Part shown: positions 48,613 through 56,752 of the stretch, in pieces | Layout: every line of letters begins with the position of its first letter | Numbering within the stretch: the first letter of the stretch is position 1 | Assembly (NCBI RefSeq): GCF_000006565.2 | Contig: NC_031480.1 | Coordinates: 6,317,170 to 6,381,169 of the forward strand | DNA length: 64,000 nt | Reading direction: 5' to 3' | Origin: Toxoplasma gondii ME49 | Lineage: Eukaryota > Apicomplexa > Conoidasida > Eucoccidiorida > Sarcocystidae | The notes under the pieces: generated by a model | The model's database searches: none | Told to the model about the DNA's origin: nothing | The model's input: the letters and a program-made list of their open reading frames with translations, nothing else | Made by a program: the position numbers and the translations under genes

Positions 48613-49612
48613 AGAAGAGAAGGAGAGGAGAAAGCAGAGAAGATTGAACGGGAGAGAAAAAAGAATGAGAGGAGAAAAGAGAGGAGAAGGAAAGGAGGAA
48701 GAGGAGTTCAGGCTACATGAGAGATCAAGACAGAGAGACAACTCCGCCCCCCATCTCTTCGTTTCGTTGGAGAAGTTGGAAGAGCTGGAAGAGAAGAAGG
48801 TGTTTTCTCTCTTTTTTTAAGTGCCGATTTTCGCTTTTAAAGTTCTTTTTTTCGCGTTCGAGGGTCAGAGCTCCTTCTTTTCTCCACAGCGTCCGAGAGA
48901 GCAAGACACTGCAGATGCGGCTGTCTTTGCTCCTCGCTGTCACACGAGCACAAAGTTAGGCGCGTTTCTTCTCCGGAAAAGGTGGAGTTCTTCAGAGTTG
49001 AAGTTACTGAAACGCAGTCCTTTCCAGTTCAGGAACGCCCGAGTGTCTGTGCTTGCTCTCAAGGTGTCTCGACACCTGGGGAAGAGTCAGAGAGGAGCTC
49101 TCGCGAGACGCAGGAATGCTCGACTTCTTGCAGAAAGGCTGCAACTCTCCTTCGTTGGGTTTCGATGTGCAAACATTTTTTTCAAATTAAAGTTCGACAG
49201 CACACTGTGAAATTCACTCGGAAGGTCTGCCGAGTGCGGATAAGACGGCTCGGCTCGCTGGACAAATCGAATCATCGAAGATTGATCAGCGCCTCCGTAT
49301 TGTAAGTTTTACTTATGTCGCCGAATGCAATGGCTTGCATGCAAGATCCAGCACACACACACACACTCTCTCTCTCTTTCACGGAAACAAAGCAAACACC
49401 TTACGAACTTCCTACGTCGCTGTGTGTCTCTCTGTGTCTGTGTCTTTGGAAATCCAAACCGAGGGGGGGGGGGGTCAGACCTTCAGTGCAAATCGGAGGT
49501 ACGTCCTTCCGAGGAAGACTCGACGCAACTCTGCGTCCCGGCGCAATTCTAACTGCAGAGCTCATTGCCTTTCCCGACACTTCTATAAGCCTCGCGAAAC
49601 AGCCGTCAATAC

Positions 49613-49700
49613 ATATATATATATATATATATATCATTTATATACAAATACATATACACATATTTATGCACATGTATATATATGTTTATATGTGTGTGTA
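49613..49700. repeat. (TA)n and TATA-rich microsatellite
   Basis: AT array in the gene-poor stretch left of the NUMT. Confidence 0.85.
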
Positions 49701-50620
49701 CATAGATGTATATGTGAACACTGTGATTTGCATTCTCTATGATGTTTCATTCGGCGTAGTCGTTCTGGCGCGGAGAAGTGTGGATACGCGTCTGAGGAAC
49801 GGCTTTGGTGTGGGTCGGAGTTCGAGTGAACCTACAGTTTTGGACATATGAAAATGTACGCGATCAGCTTCGTTTTCTGTAGAGAGGAACTCTTTTCTTA
49901 TGAGATACGAACCTCTCTTTCTCTCTCGCAATTTCAGGATTTCGAAACCTCTTCAATTCTTTGCAAGAGCTGCCTTGCGTGAAGAATTCTTTCGCTTTTC
50001 TCCATCAACCCCCTTCGTCGCCAACAACGACTCCAGACTCGTTCGTCTTTCCGGCTCTTAGAGGTTATACCTGGGACCTCGGCAATGCTCGCGCTGCGGT
50101 CGTTTCGTTTCTTCGCACTTGTTAGAAGAGCGAATAGTTTCGTCATTACCGCAGATACGGGTGGAAAACAGAGCTTTTTAACTGCTCAACTGGAAGGACG
50201 AAGAGGCACAGGTTCCGAAAGAAGTTCTGTCGGAGGCGTCAGTACGTACCACCAACGAGGCTGGACGCCGAAGAGCATCGATCAAGGGATTCCTCTCTCT
50301 TCTCAACGAAGTTACTCAGGAAGAAGTTTCTCCCACAAGCCTCTGGACCCAGCTCTGTCGTTTTTGAGAAGAGCTCTGATTTTTCCGTGTCTTTCAAACC
50401 GCTACGTGAGCACATAGCCGCCAGCGTTCTCTCGTTTCTCTGCCCCGATAAAAAAGTTCGCCGTGCTGTCCGCAAACTCCTCCACACTCGTTCCGAGACG
50501 ATACAACTCTTTTCGCCTCACCCGAAAAGGACTGGACTTCGCTATCCTCTCGAACGAACCGAAAAACACGAACGAGAGAAGACAGGGAATGTGCCTCTCG
50601 AAGGTTGAATCCAGGTGTCT

Positions 50621-50668
50621 GAATATGACTCCAGTTATGAGATACAGACAACCAAGTTCTTTATGATT
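50621..50668 (-). pseudogene. cox1 N-terminal fragment (NUMT copy 1)
   Basis: On the minus strand this encodes NHKELGCLYLITGVIF, the start of the first region of cox1. The reading frame then runs into nuclear-looking sequence. It is one arm of an inverted repeat whose other arm is at 50897-50938. Confidence 0.85.
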
Positions 50669-50691
50669 GCCGTACACCACCGCCCCACTGG

Positions 50692-50878
50692 ACGGCAAGA
50701 AGATTAACATAATACTAGCCAAGAATACAACAAACCAAATATTCAAATAAGGTGAAGAACCTGTATTCACATGGAGTAGACTTAAAGTATCTCTGAACAT
50801 ATATTTACTATAGAAGACAAATCCACATATAGTTGCTTAGATAGCTCCAAGAGATAATACAAAATGGAAATATGCAAC
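50692..50878 (-). pseudogene. cox1 C-terminal fragment (NUMT)
   Basis: The minus strand encodes VAYFHFVLSLGAI, then an in-frame TAA at 50837-50839, then ATICGFVFYSKYMFRDTLS and a piece ending FVVFLASIMLIFLP. This matches the HFHFVLSLGAI-to-FLP part of cox1 helices 10-12. The premature stop and the fusion to unrelated sequence after FLP show that it is non-functional. Confidence 0.85.
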
Positions 50879-50896
50879 GGGGTGGTGGTGGACAGC

Positions 50897-50938
50897 AATC
50901 ATAAAGAACTTGGTTGTCTGTATCTCATAACTGGAGTA
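50897..50938 (+). pseudogene. cox1 N-terminal fragment (NUMT copy 2, inverted)
   Basis: The plus strand encodes NHKELGCLYLITGV and repeats copy 1 in the opposite orientation with an identical core. The GGTGGTGG-type sequence just outside the core is also partly shared, so the inverted repeat reaches about 60 bp. Confidence 0.82.
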
Positions 50939-51127
50939 TCATGATTTTCACTTTGGTAGTCTCCTTCCTAATGTTAGTCTGTACGGAAGACACGGACTGG
51001 ATTCTTGTTGACCTGGCACCTGCTTAGTAACTGGATGGACGCTTTTTACGCCTGGTATGTATGGATAATACTCGACATAATTTAAAATTGTATAAATATA
51101 TACAGCAGAACTCCAATGTTCACGCTA

Positions 51128-51308
51128 CGACTTGCGAACCACCAATATAGATTGGTACAAAGAAGTCGCCATATCCTCCGTACAAAGCCGGCATTACGAA
51201 CATAAAGATCATAGCTAGACCATGTATTGTAAGTATCACATTATAAGTAGATATTGTCTCTGTACAAATGATCCGCGAACCAGAACTACAAGGATTAATT
51301 ATGTCCAT
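51128..51308 (-). pseudogene. cox1 N-terminal to middle fragment (NUMT)
   Basis: The minus strand encodes ISTYNVILTIHGLAMIFMFV followed by MPALYGGYGDFFVPIYIGGS, the classic THG-MIF-MP-GGFGN-FVP block of cox1 helix 2 and the loop after it. The frame stops soon after GGSQVVA instead of continuing into the family's FPR motif. Confidence 0.88.
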
Positions 51309-51480
51309 CAGTGCATCTAAGTTGATACTCGGTTATATATGTTAGACGCTAACTTCCCGGCTAAACATCCCTAGGAAAAGGAAAGGTTAACCGCTATTTA
51401 AACACAACAGTTCCTGTAGCTGTAGATGAATGCTAATTATAGAGTCTTTTTCTGGGGAGTATATACAACGCGTTGGACTA

Positions 51481-52494
51481 CTGATTTAGATCTTGAAGAT
51501 ACACTTGACGCGACCTAGACGCGACAGACGAGACGCCCCGAACGGTGCGAGCAGCTTAGCAGTTTCTGTTTCTTCGTCGCTACGAGTGGAAAGCGCGAGC
51601 GACAACACTCACGAAAGGCGAGGCTTCAGCAGGTCGGCGAGATGGCGAGAGTGTGGACATTCTGTCGAAGGAAGTTCGGAAGAACTTCCGTTCGGTGACG
51701 TATCTTCAAATGTAGACGCGCTTTTTCCATCGAGGTTTCTCGAAAAGGCGAACACACGGCTAACAGCCTCTTCAACAAGACTGTGTCTGGACAGTGCACA
51801 CCACGAGTTATAAAATCGACTCCGATTTCCTGTTTCCATCTTCAGAGTCGTTCACTGTGCGACAGTCAGGCGCAGCGAAACACAGAGACGCAGTCTGGAG
51901 AACGTAGACGGTTCTGAAGCTCGACGCGCCAGACAGTCGATCTTCCCTGACGATGAACATACACTGGAAACGGACCTGCGAGGGCGTCGAGAAAAAAAGA
52001 ACCGAAAACATCTGGAAGGCGAGTCTTGAAAAGTATTCCCAAAACGCTCGAGCATCCCTGTGTTGAAGACCTGCGGTGTCGAACACTCTCTTCACGTTCG
52101 ACTGCAAAACAGAAAGAAACGCCTTTCTTGTGCTCTTCTCCTCCTCCTCTATGGGACCCTGTACATTTATTTCCTCTCGCTTCTCCCAGCGACCTCGTCT
52201 TCCGAAAAACACCGCTTCCCCCACTCTCACCATCATCGTCTCTTCTACGTGACTCCCTTCTCCTCGCTCTTCATCTCCTTCTTATGTTTTATAGCCTCGA
52301 CTCGTTTCCTCTTCACCTCCAGATCCTCCAACTGCTTCGCCTGAATCTTCTCTTCGTGCTTCGTAAAGTTCGTCACCTCGTTCTTCTGCTCCGTGCTCTC
52401 CTCCTCGCTCTCGTCCTGTTCCCCCCCGCACCGAGCTGTCTTTTCGTTCGACGTTCTTCTTCTTCTCGGCCCTCCTTCCCTTCGTCGACTTGTT
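51481..52494. other. Spacer between the NUMT and OTU1
   Basis: It lies downstream of the OTU1 stop and probably includes its 3' UTR. A minus-strand frame at 51808-52236 is open for 142 residues but shows no motif, and pyrimidine-rich plus-strand DNA fills 52130-52490. I see no supported gene. Confidence 0.45.
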
Positions 52495-53925
52495 CTATCC
52501 CCGGTGTTCACCAAAGTTCGCGTGACCTGTTTCCTTTGCATGCGCACGCATCTCGTCTTGGTCTCGAATGCCGACTCCGCAGACGAGGCAGAGGAGAGAC
52601 ATCTCCTTCAAGTTCACGAAGCTCCTTTTCCTCTGCAGCTCACTCGCGAGCTCGACGACTTTCGCCTCCGTCTCTGCGTCGTCGGGAGAGAACACACAGA
52701 AGCAGAATCGGTTCTCCGCACCGACGCGGAAGAGCGCGCCTCCTCCGCGTCTGTCCTCTCCCTTCTCAAACTCCCCCGGAAAAGCTCTCTGTCGCGGCAG
52801 CGCGAGCACCGCGTCGTAGTGTACGCCGTCGTAAAGAAGATAGATCCTCTTCCCCGTTCCTCGGTCTCCGTAGAAGTCTTTCCTCCTCGTTTCGACGTCC
52901 ACCACCAAGACCTCGTGCCGCAGCTGCTGCGCCAAGATCGCCAGCTCGACGTACCCTCCCCAGCTGGTCGGCTCGGAAATCCAGTGGATGTACTCCTGGC
53001 GAGGCTTCCCGAGAATTGCACTGGAAAACGACTCAGGGTCGCCCGCGATCACAGCCGCCACGAGGTCTCTCAGGTCTTGCGGCTGCTTGTCCGGCGCCGC
53101 CAAGAGCGACAAACAGGTGAACAAGCAGCTGTTGTCTGACGGAACGACGAAACGAAAGACCTCGCCGACGAGGCCAGGCTGCGCGATTTCGCCTGTGACC
53201 GCCTCTCGCGACCTCTCTCTCGCTTTCTTCTCAGACGGAGTCTCCGTCGTACCGCGCCTCCCGCCTCCATCCGCAGGCACAGGTGCAGACGACCCTGCAG
53301 ACCTCCCTCGAGCTGCGAGACTCTCGGACCGTCTGTTCTGCGAGGAAGAAACCAGCGGCTCGGTCAGGCCAGGGGTGGGCGATCCAGCCGACGGCTCAGG
53401 TGTACGTACACCCGAGGGCGGAAAAGAGAGGGCGCTGCTGCTGGGTGGAAGCCGTCCTGAGACTAATGTGGTTCTGGCGTTTCCAAGGTGTTGCGAGTGA
53501 GCCTCTGATCGCCGGTCGCTCGAACCCACGTCTCGGTTCTTTCCCGGCGCATGCAGATTCTCTCTGCCATCTTCGTCGAGTTCTTTTCTGTCCTTCGGAG
53601 GCTCTCCCTTCTTCTCGTCGCACGCGTCGATCCGTTCTTCGGGGCCTCGCCCAGGCGCAAGCGACTCCTCAGGCAGCTGGTTCAACGCTCCTTTCCGCTC
53701 CTCGACGATGATGACGTCCTTCGCATGCACACCGGCGTCGACGAGTCTCTGCTCGCTGCCTCGCGCGAAGCAGACGAGCTGAGGCGGGAAGCCAACTTTC
53801 AGAACTTGTCTCGCAGGGCTGAGACCCGTCAAGGCGTGGACGCGAACCAGCAGGTCCTCGACCGTCGCCTCTGTCGGCAGAATCAAGCGGTGCCGGGTGT
53901 TGCTGCACCTCACGATGACCTCCAT
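52495..53925 (-). CDS. YOD1: OTU1/YOD1-family deubiquitinating cysteine protease, single exon, 476 residues
   Basis: OTU1 (yeast) and YOD1 (human) are cytosolic deubiquitinases that work with the Cdc48/p97 ATPase in ER-associated degradation. Domain order is as in the family. Residues 1-76 are a UBX-like beta-grasp domain (IVRCSNTRHRL, ATVEDLLVRV). A disordered linker covers 77-255, longer than in relatives. The OTU domain has FVVPSDNSCLFTCL with Asp264 and catalytic Cys267, WGGYVELAILAQQL, and LLYDGVHYDAV with His369. A C-terminal zinc finger holds Cys446, Cys449, His462 and His468, ending HAKETGHANFGE exactly like YOD1. The catalytic residues look intact. The gene has no intron, unlike its neighbours. 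The linker carries a GVRTPE peptide encoded by the dispersed GGTGTACGTACACC palindrome. The start is the first Met and begins the UBX-like fold directly. Confidence 0.95.
   Translation of the reverse strand: MEVIVRCSNTRHRLILPTEATVEDLLVRVHALTGLSPARQVLKVGFPPQLVCFARGSEQRLVDAGVHAKDVIIVEERKGALNQLPEESLAPGRGPEERIDACDEKKGEPPKDRKELDEDGRENLHAPGKNRDVGSSDRRSEAHSQHLGNARTTLVSGRLPPSSSALSFPPSGVRTPEPSAGSPTPGLTEPLVSSSQNRRSESLAARGRSAGSSAPVPADGGGRRGTTETPSEKKARERSREAVTGEIAQPGLVGEVFRFVVPSDNSCLFTCLSLLAAPDKQPQDLRDLVAAVIAGDPESFSSAILGKPRQEYIHWISEPTSWGGYVELAILAQQLRHEVLVVDVETRRKDFYGDRGTGKRIYLLYDGVHYDAVLALPRQRAFPGEFEKGEDRRGGGALFRVGAENRFCFCVFSPDDAETEAKVVELASELQRKRSFVNLKEMSLLCLVCGVGIRDQDEMRAHAKETGHANFGEHRG
53399..53412. 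repeat. Perfect palindrome GGTGTACGTACACC inside the OTU1 coding sequence
   Basis: A perfect 14-bp palindrome, translated on the minus strand within SGVRTPEPSAG in the disordered linker of OTU1. Confidence 0.8.
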
Positions 53926-54183
53926 GCTTCAGGGTGGACGGCGACAAGGCAGAGAGACAGAGAGGCAGAGAGACAGAGAGTATCGGGGAGACGAAGAACG
54001 TTGAGGAACGCTTTTGCAGGCGGTGTGGCGCTCCAGGAAGGCGACGAGAAGAAAAGAGAGGAAAAAGCAACAAAAAGTCGAACTCAAACGCACCGAACAG
54101 ACACACAAACACACACACGGCGCCTCGAGTCTTGGGGAGAGTCGAGACGCAACCGCGGCCGCCTCGCCAGCTGCGCAGGAGGA

Positions 54184-54197
54184 GGTGTACATACACC
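54184..54197. repeat. Palindrome GGTGTACATACACC upstream of OTU1
   Basis: A copy about 260 bp upstream of the OTU1 start codon, in presumed 5' regulatory or UTR sequence. Confidence 0.75.
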
Positions 54198-54441
54198 CCG
54201 CGGTGAGACGCGTCTTTCGTCCGGTCGCTTTCCGGTGTGTTCAGTAAAGCGTCGAAGAGAGCAGAAAAGGCAGGGAACGCGGAGATCTTTTGCTCTGGAA
54301 ATATGAGCTCTCTCTCTTTCCACAGAGAGAGAGGAGAGAAGTCGAGCAGGTTTCACCAGCACGCACAGCCTCGTCTTGTCGCAGTCACGTCGGCCTTTCT
54401 GTTTGAGACTTTCGGGGCCAGCTTGCGGAGTCAAGGAGGCC

Positions 54442-55435
54442 TCAAAGATGTCTGAAAACGTCGTTTTCCTCGTCTCGTTCGTCCTTCTCGACCTCAGCGT
54501 ATCGTAGCCGGAAGGGATCGCCTGAGTTCTGCACTTCCAGAGGCTTATTCAACAGAACTCTGGCTGACGCGAGCCTCGGGGTCGCGACACCCACGCAGAC
54601 ACTCGCACAGAAAAACAGGCGCACTCTTCGTTGTTCCTCGTTCCAGAGAACCAGCCTCCGTCGATTTGAGAGTTTCTGACCGCGGGTGATCGGCCTGAGC
54701 TGAACCCATTCGGAGGACCGCTCTCCACCGCGGAGACCGTGAGGTCCACAGAAGAACTCTTATTTTCGCGAAGACAAAAACCAATCTCTGTCGTTGATTT
54801 CGTGCTGCGTCGCCGGAACTCTCCCATTGGAGAAGCCGCGACAAGCCAGCAAAACTGAGAGCAATGTGTGTTGTCTTTTGGAACCGGAGCAAAGTTGCAC
54901 GCTGTGGGAGATACGCGTTCTGCCGTGACTACGCTTCTTCCTGACATCCGAAAACGATTTCTTCTCCACCTTCCCTTTTCTTTTCTAGTTCCTTTATCTG
55001 CTTCGCCGCATTGTTCATCTCCTGAAAAGCCGAGTTGCACCTCACGCGTCGCCGCTCCTGCCGGCCTCGAGGCGCTGTCGACCCTCCAGCAGCCAGGGGG
55101 GCAGCGTAGTTGGTTTTTTTTGCCTTCTTCTCTGTCTTCCACTAAGGTTTTCGCCGATGCTTCCAAGAAAAGAAATCTAGAGTGCGAACGCCGCTTCAGA
55201 GGTCGGTGAATTCGCGAAACCCCCCAGAGCTGCACATAAACACGACGGCTTGCGTCTCCGTCGCGCACACCCGTTTATGCGCGAGAGAAAACGAGGCTCT
55301 CTGTCGAGAGAGAAGCAGAACGCGCGAGAGAAAGACTTAAACGAAAAGCGCTCTGTTCGCGCCGTCCACCAGCGTGATAATCTGAGGAAGTCGCTGGAAC
55401 ACGAGAAACGAGAGATTGTCGACGGACCTCCCCAT
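54442..55435 (-). CDS. Possible small unassigned gene, exons incomplete
   Basis: Three short minus-strand stretches read like protein but do not match a family I know. One is near 55435-55340 (MGRSVDNLSFLVFQRLPQ then IITLVDGANRALF). One starts about 55022 after a TTTTCAG acceptor (EMNNAAKQIKELEKKREGG). One ends at 54442 (VLLNKPLEVQNSGDPFRL to DEENDVFRHL and stop). The middle one would be a short coiled coil and the last an acidic tail. I could not join them with convincing donors and phases, so this is only a candidate small gene between OTU1 and the dynein light chain gene. Confidence 0.3.
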
Positions 55436-55885
55436 CGCGTCACCGGAGCCGTCTGGCCTCCGAGAGAAAGGAAAGAATACAGAGCAGACACACTGCTAAA
55501 GTACATAGATCTCGAGTAAATGAAGTGTGTAAAAACTCCAGATATCGTTTGCGTGCATGCAAGTGCCTTTGAGAAGCTACTTTCTCAGCCAAGTTGCCGC
55601 TCAAGAAGAGACACGAAGGAGTGGAGCGCTGCTCCAACAAGGCGCACTCGCGTTTCCTCTTAAACGAAGAAGCGGACGAGCTGGAACTTCGCCGCACTCG
55701 CGACCGTAACTGACGAACCGCGTTGCATGTCCTCGAGACTAGTTCAGTTCTCTCTCTGCCTGGCATTCGGACACACCAATCAAAAAAATACCATCTTTTT
55801 CGGCTCTCTCATCAAATGTTGTCACGTACTTTTTCCTGCAAACGCAGACATACACACGTTTTCATCTACCTCTCTCTATGCACTT

Positions 55886-56222
55886 AAACATATATATATA
55901 TATATATATGTATGCGGGCATTGAAAAACACGTATCGCCCCTGCCTTGGTCTCTCTCTACATAAATATATATATATATATATCCATATATAAATATGTAT
56001 GTCTGTATATACAAATATATATAGATATATAGATATAGATATATATGTATTCATATTTGTATGCGGAGACGTGGACACATACATTTTCTGTCTTCTTTCT
56101 CTCTGTATGCGTCTCCATATTGCTTGTTAAGCACAGCTTATAGACGCGTGTCTGTGTTTGTCTCTGCATCTCTCTCTCTCTCCCCTCTGCATATATATCT
56201 ATATATATATATATATATATCC
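55886..56222. repeat. Cluster of (TA)n and (GATA)-like microsatellites
   Basis: Arrays at 55886-55912, 55960-56050 (with TAGATA units) and 56190-56222, the last about 220 bp upstream of the dynein light chain start codon. Confidence 0.85.
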
Positions 56223-56440
56223 ACGGTTTCTTCCCGGTGTACGGCAAGTCGCGTAAGAGGCTTTGACGAGAAAGGAGGTTGAGGGCAGAAGGCGCTTCGC
56301 CGCAGCAGACGCCGGGCGCCGTAGAGAGGTAGTCGCTTCTCCCTTGCAGCTGAGTGTTTCTCTCGACGTCTAGGTTCTTCGAGTCCTTCTGCTGCAGAGG
56401 CGTTTCTGTTCGAGACCTTTTTCAGAGAGAGGCGTTCAAA

Positions 56441-56752
56441 ATGGGGGAGAGCGCGACGAGTCGGGAGTTCCAGCTGCCTGCGGTGGTCGCGAAGGGAGTC
56501 GACATGAGCAGAGAGCGTGCCGCCTTCGCAGTGGAGGCGGCGAAGAAAGGCTACATTGCGCTGTTGAAGAACGACTTGAAATACTGGCAAGAAGCGGCAC
56601 AGATGCTGAAGGAAGAATTCGACGCCTCGTTCGGCGGCAGTTGGCATGTGATCGTCGGGCAACACTTTGGCGCCTACGTCACGCACGAGGCGAAGCAAAT
56701 GATTTACATCGCCATTGGTCCTGTGAACTTCCTCATCTACAGACACGGGTGA
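56441..56752 (+). CDS. LC8-family dynein light chain, 103 residues
   Basis: LC8 light chains are small dimeric hub proteins of dynein motors and many other complexes. The C-terminal half has the family core: WHVIVGQHFGAYVTHE, then IYIAIGPVNFLIYRHG, matching WHCIVGRNFGSYVTHE and the last beta strands of LC8. The N-terminal half has the two-helix pattern (VDMSRERAAFAVEAAKKGY, AAQMLKEEFDASF). It is longer than canonical LC8 (about 89) by a 14-residue N-terminal lead and about six extra residues between the helices (LLKNDLKYWQ). It is therefore a divergent LC8 paralogue rather than DYNLL1 itself. The coding part is one exon; a TTTTTTCAG just upstream of the ATG may be the acceptor of a 5' UTR intron. 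Confidence 0.9.
   Translation: MGESATSREFQLPAVVAKGVDMSRERAAFAVEAAKKGYIALLKNDLKYWQEAAQMLKEEFDASFGGSWHVIVGQHFGAYVTHEAKQMIYIAIGPVNFLIYRHG

Larger units (their letters stand above)
47804..50620. other. Gene-poor stretch upstream of LRRCC1
   Basis: This should include the LRRCC1 promoter. It holds a small plus-strand frame at 48298-48528 (listed separately), a 12-bp GA-rich minisatellite, a poly-G run near 49464 and an AT microsatellite at 49613-49700. Frames at 48821-49305 and 50085-50417 (plus) have no motifs and conflicting overlapping alternatives. No gene is supported with confidence. Confidence 0.4.
50621..51480. pseudogene. Nuclear mitochondrial DNA insertion (NUMT) with scrambled cox1 pieces
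   Basis: Composition turns abruptly AT-rich and the translated pieces are mitochondrial cytochrome c oxidase subunit 1. They are rearranged: an N-terminal piece (minus), a C-terminal piece (minus), a second copy of the N-terminal piece (plus) and an N-terminal-to-middle piece (minus). The stretch 51330-51480 contains AACTTCCCGGCTAAAC, which resembles apicomplexan mitochondrial rRNA fragments, though I cannot confirm this. 50945-51115 is also AT-rich and unassigned. The frames are broken, so it cannot make cox1. NUMTs flanked by repeats are known in Toxoplasma nuclear DNA, and the scrambled blocks resemble the fragmented coccidian mitochondrial genome. Edges are approximate. Confidence 0.88.
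53926..56440. other. Spacer between OTU1 and the dynein light chain gene
   Basis: It should hold the OTU1 promoter and, at the right, the dynein light chain promoter. It contains a GGTGTACATACACC palindrome at 54184-54197, possible exons of an unassigned minus-strand gene (54442-55435, listed separately), and AT microsatellites at 55886-55912, 55960-56050 and 56190-56222. Confidence 0.5.

Noticed and set aside
52026..53120. 364-codon plus-strand frame opposite OTU1
   Set aside because: Antisense shadow of the OTU1 coding sequence and its pyrimidine-rich downstream region.
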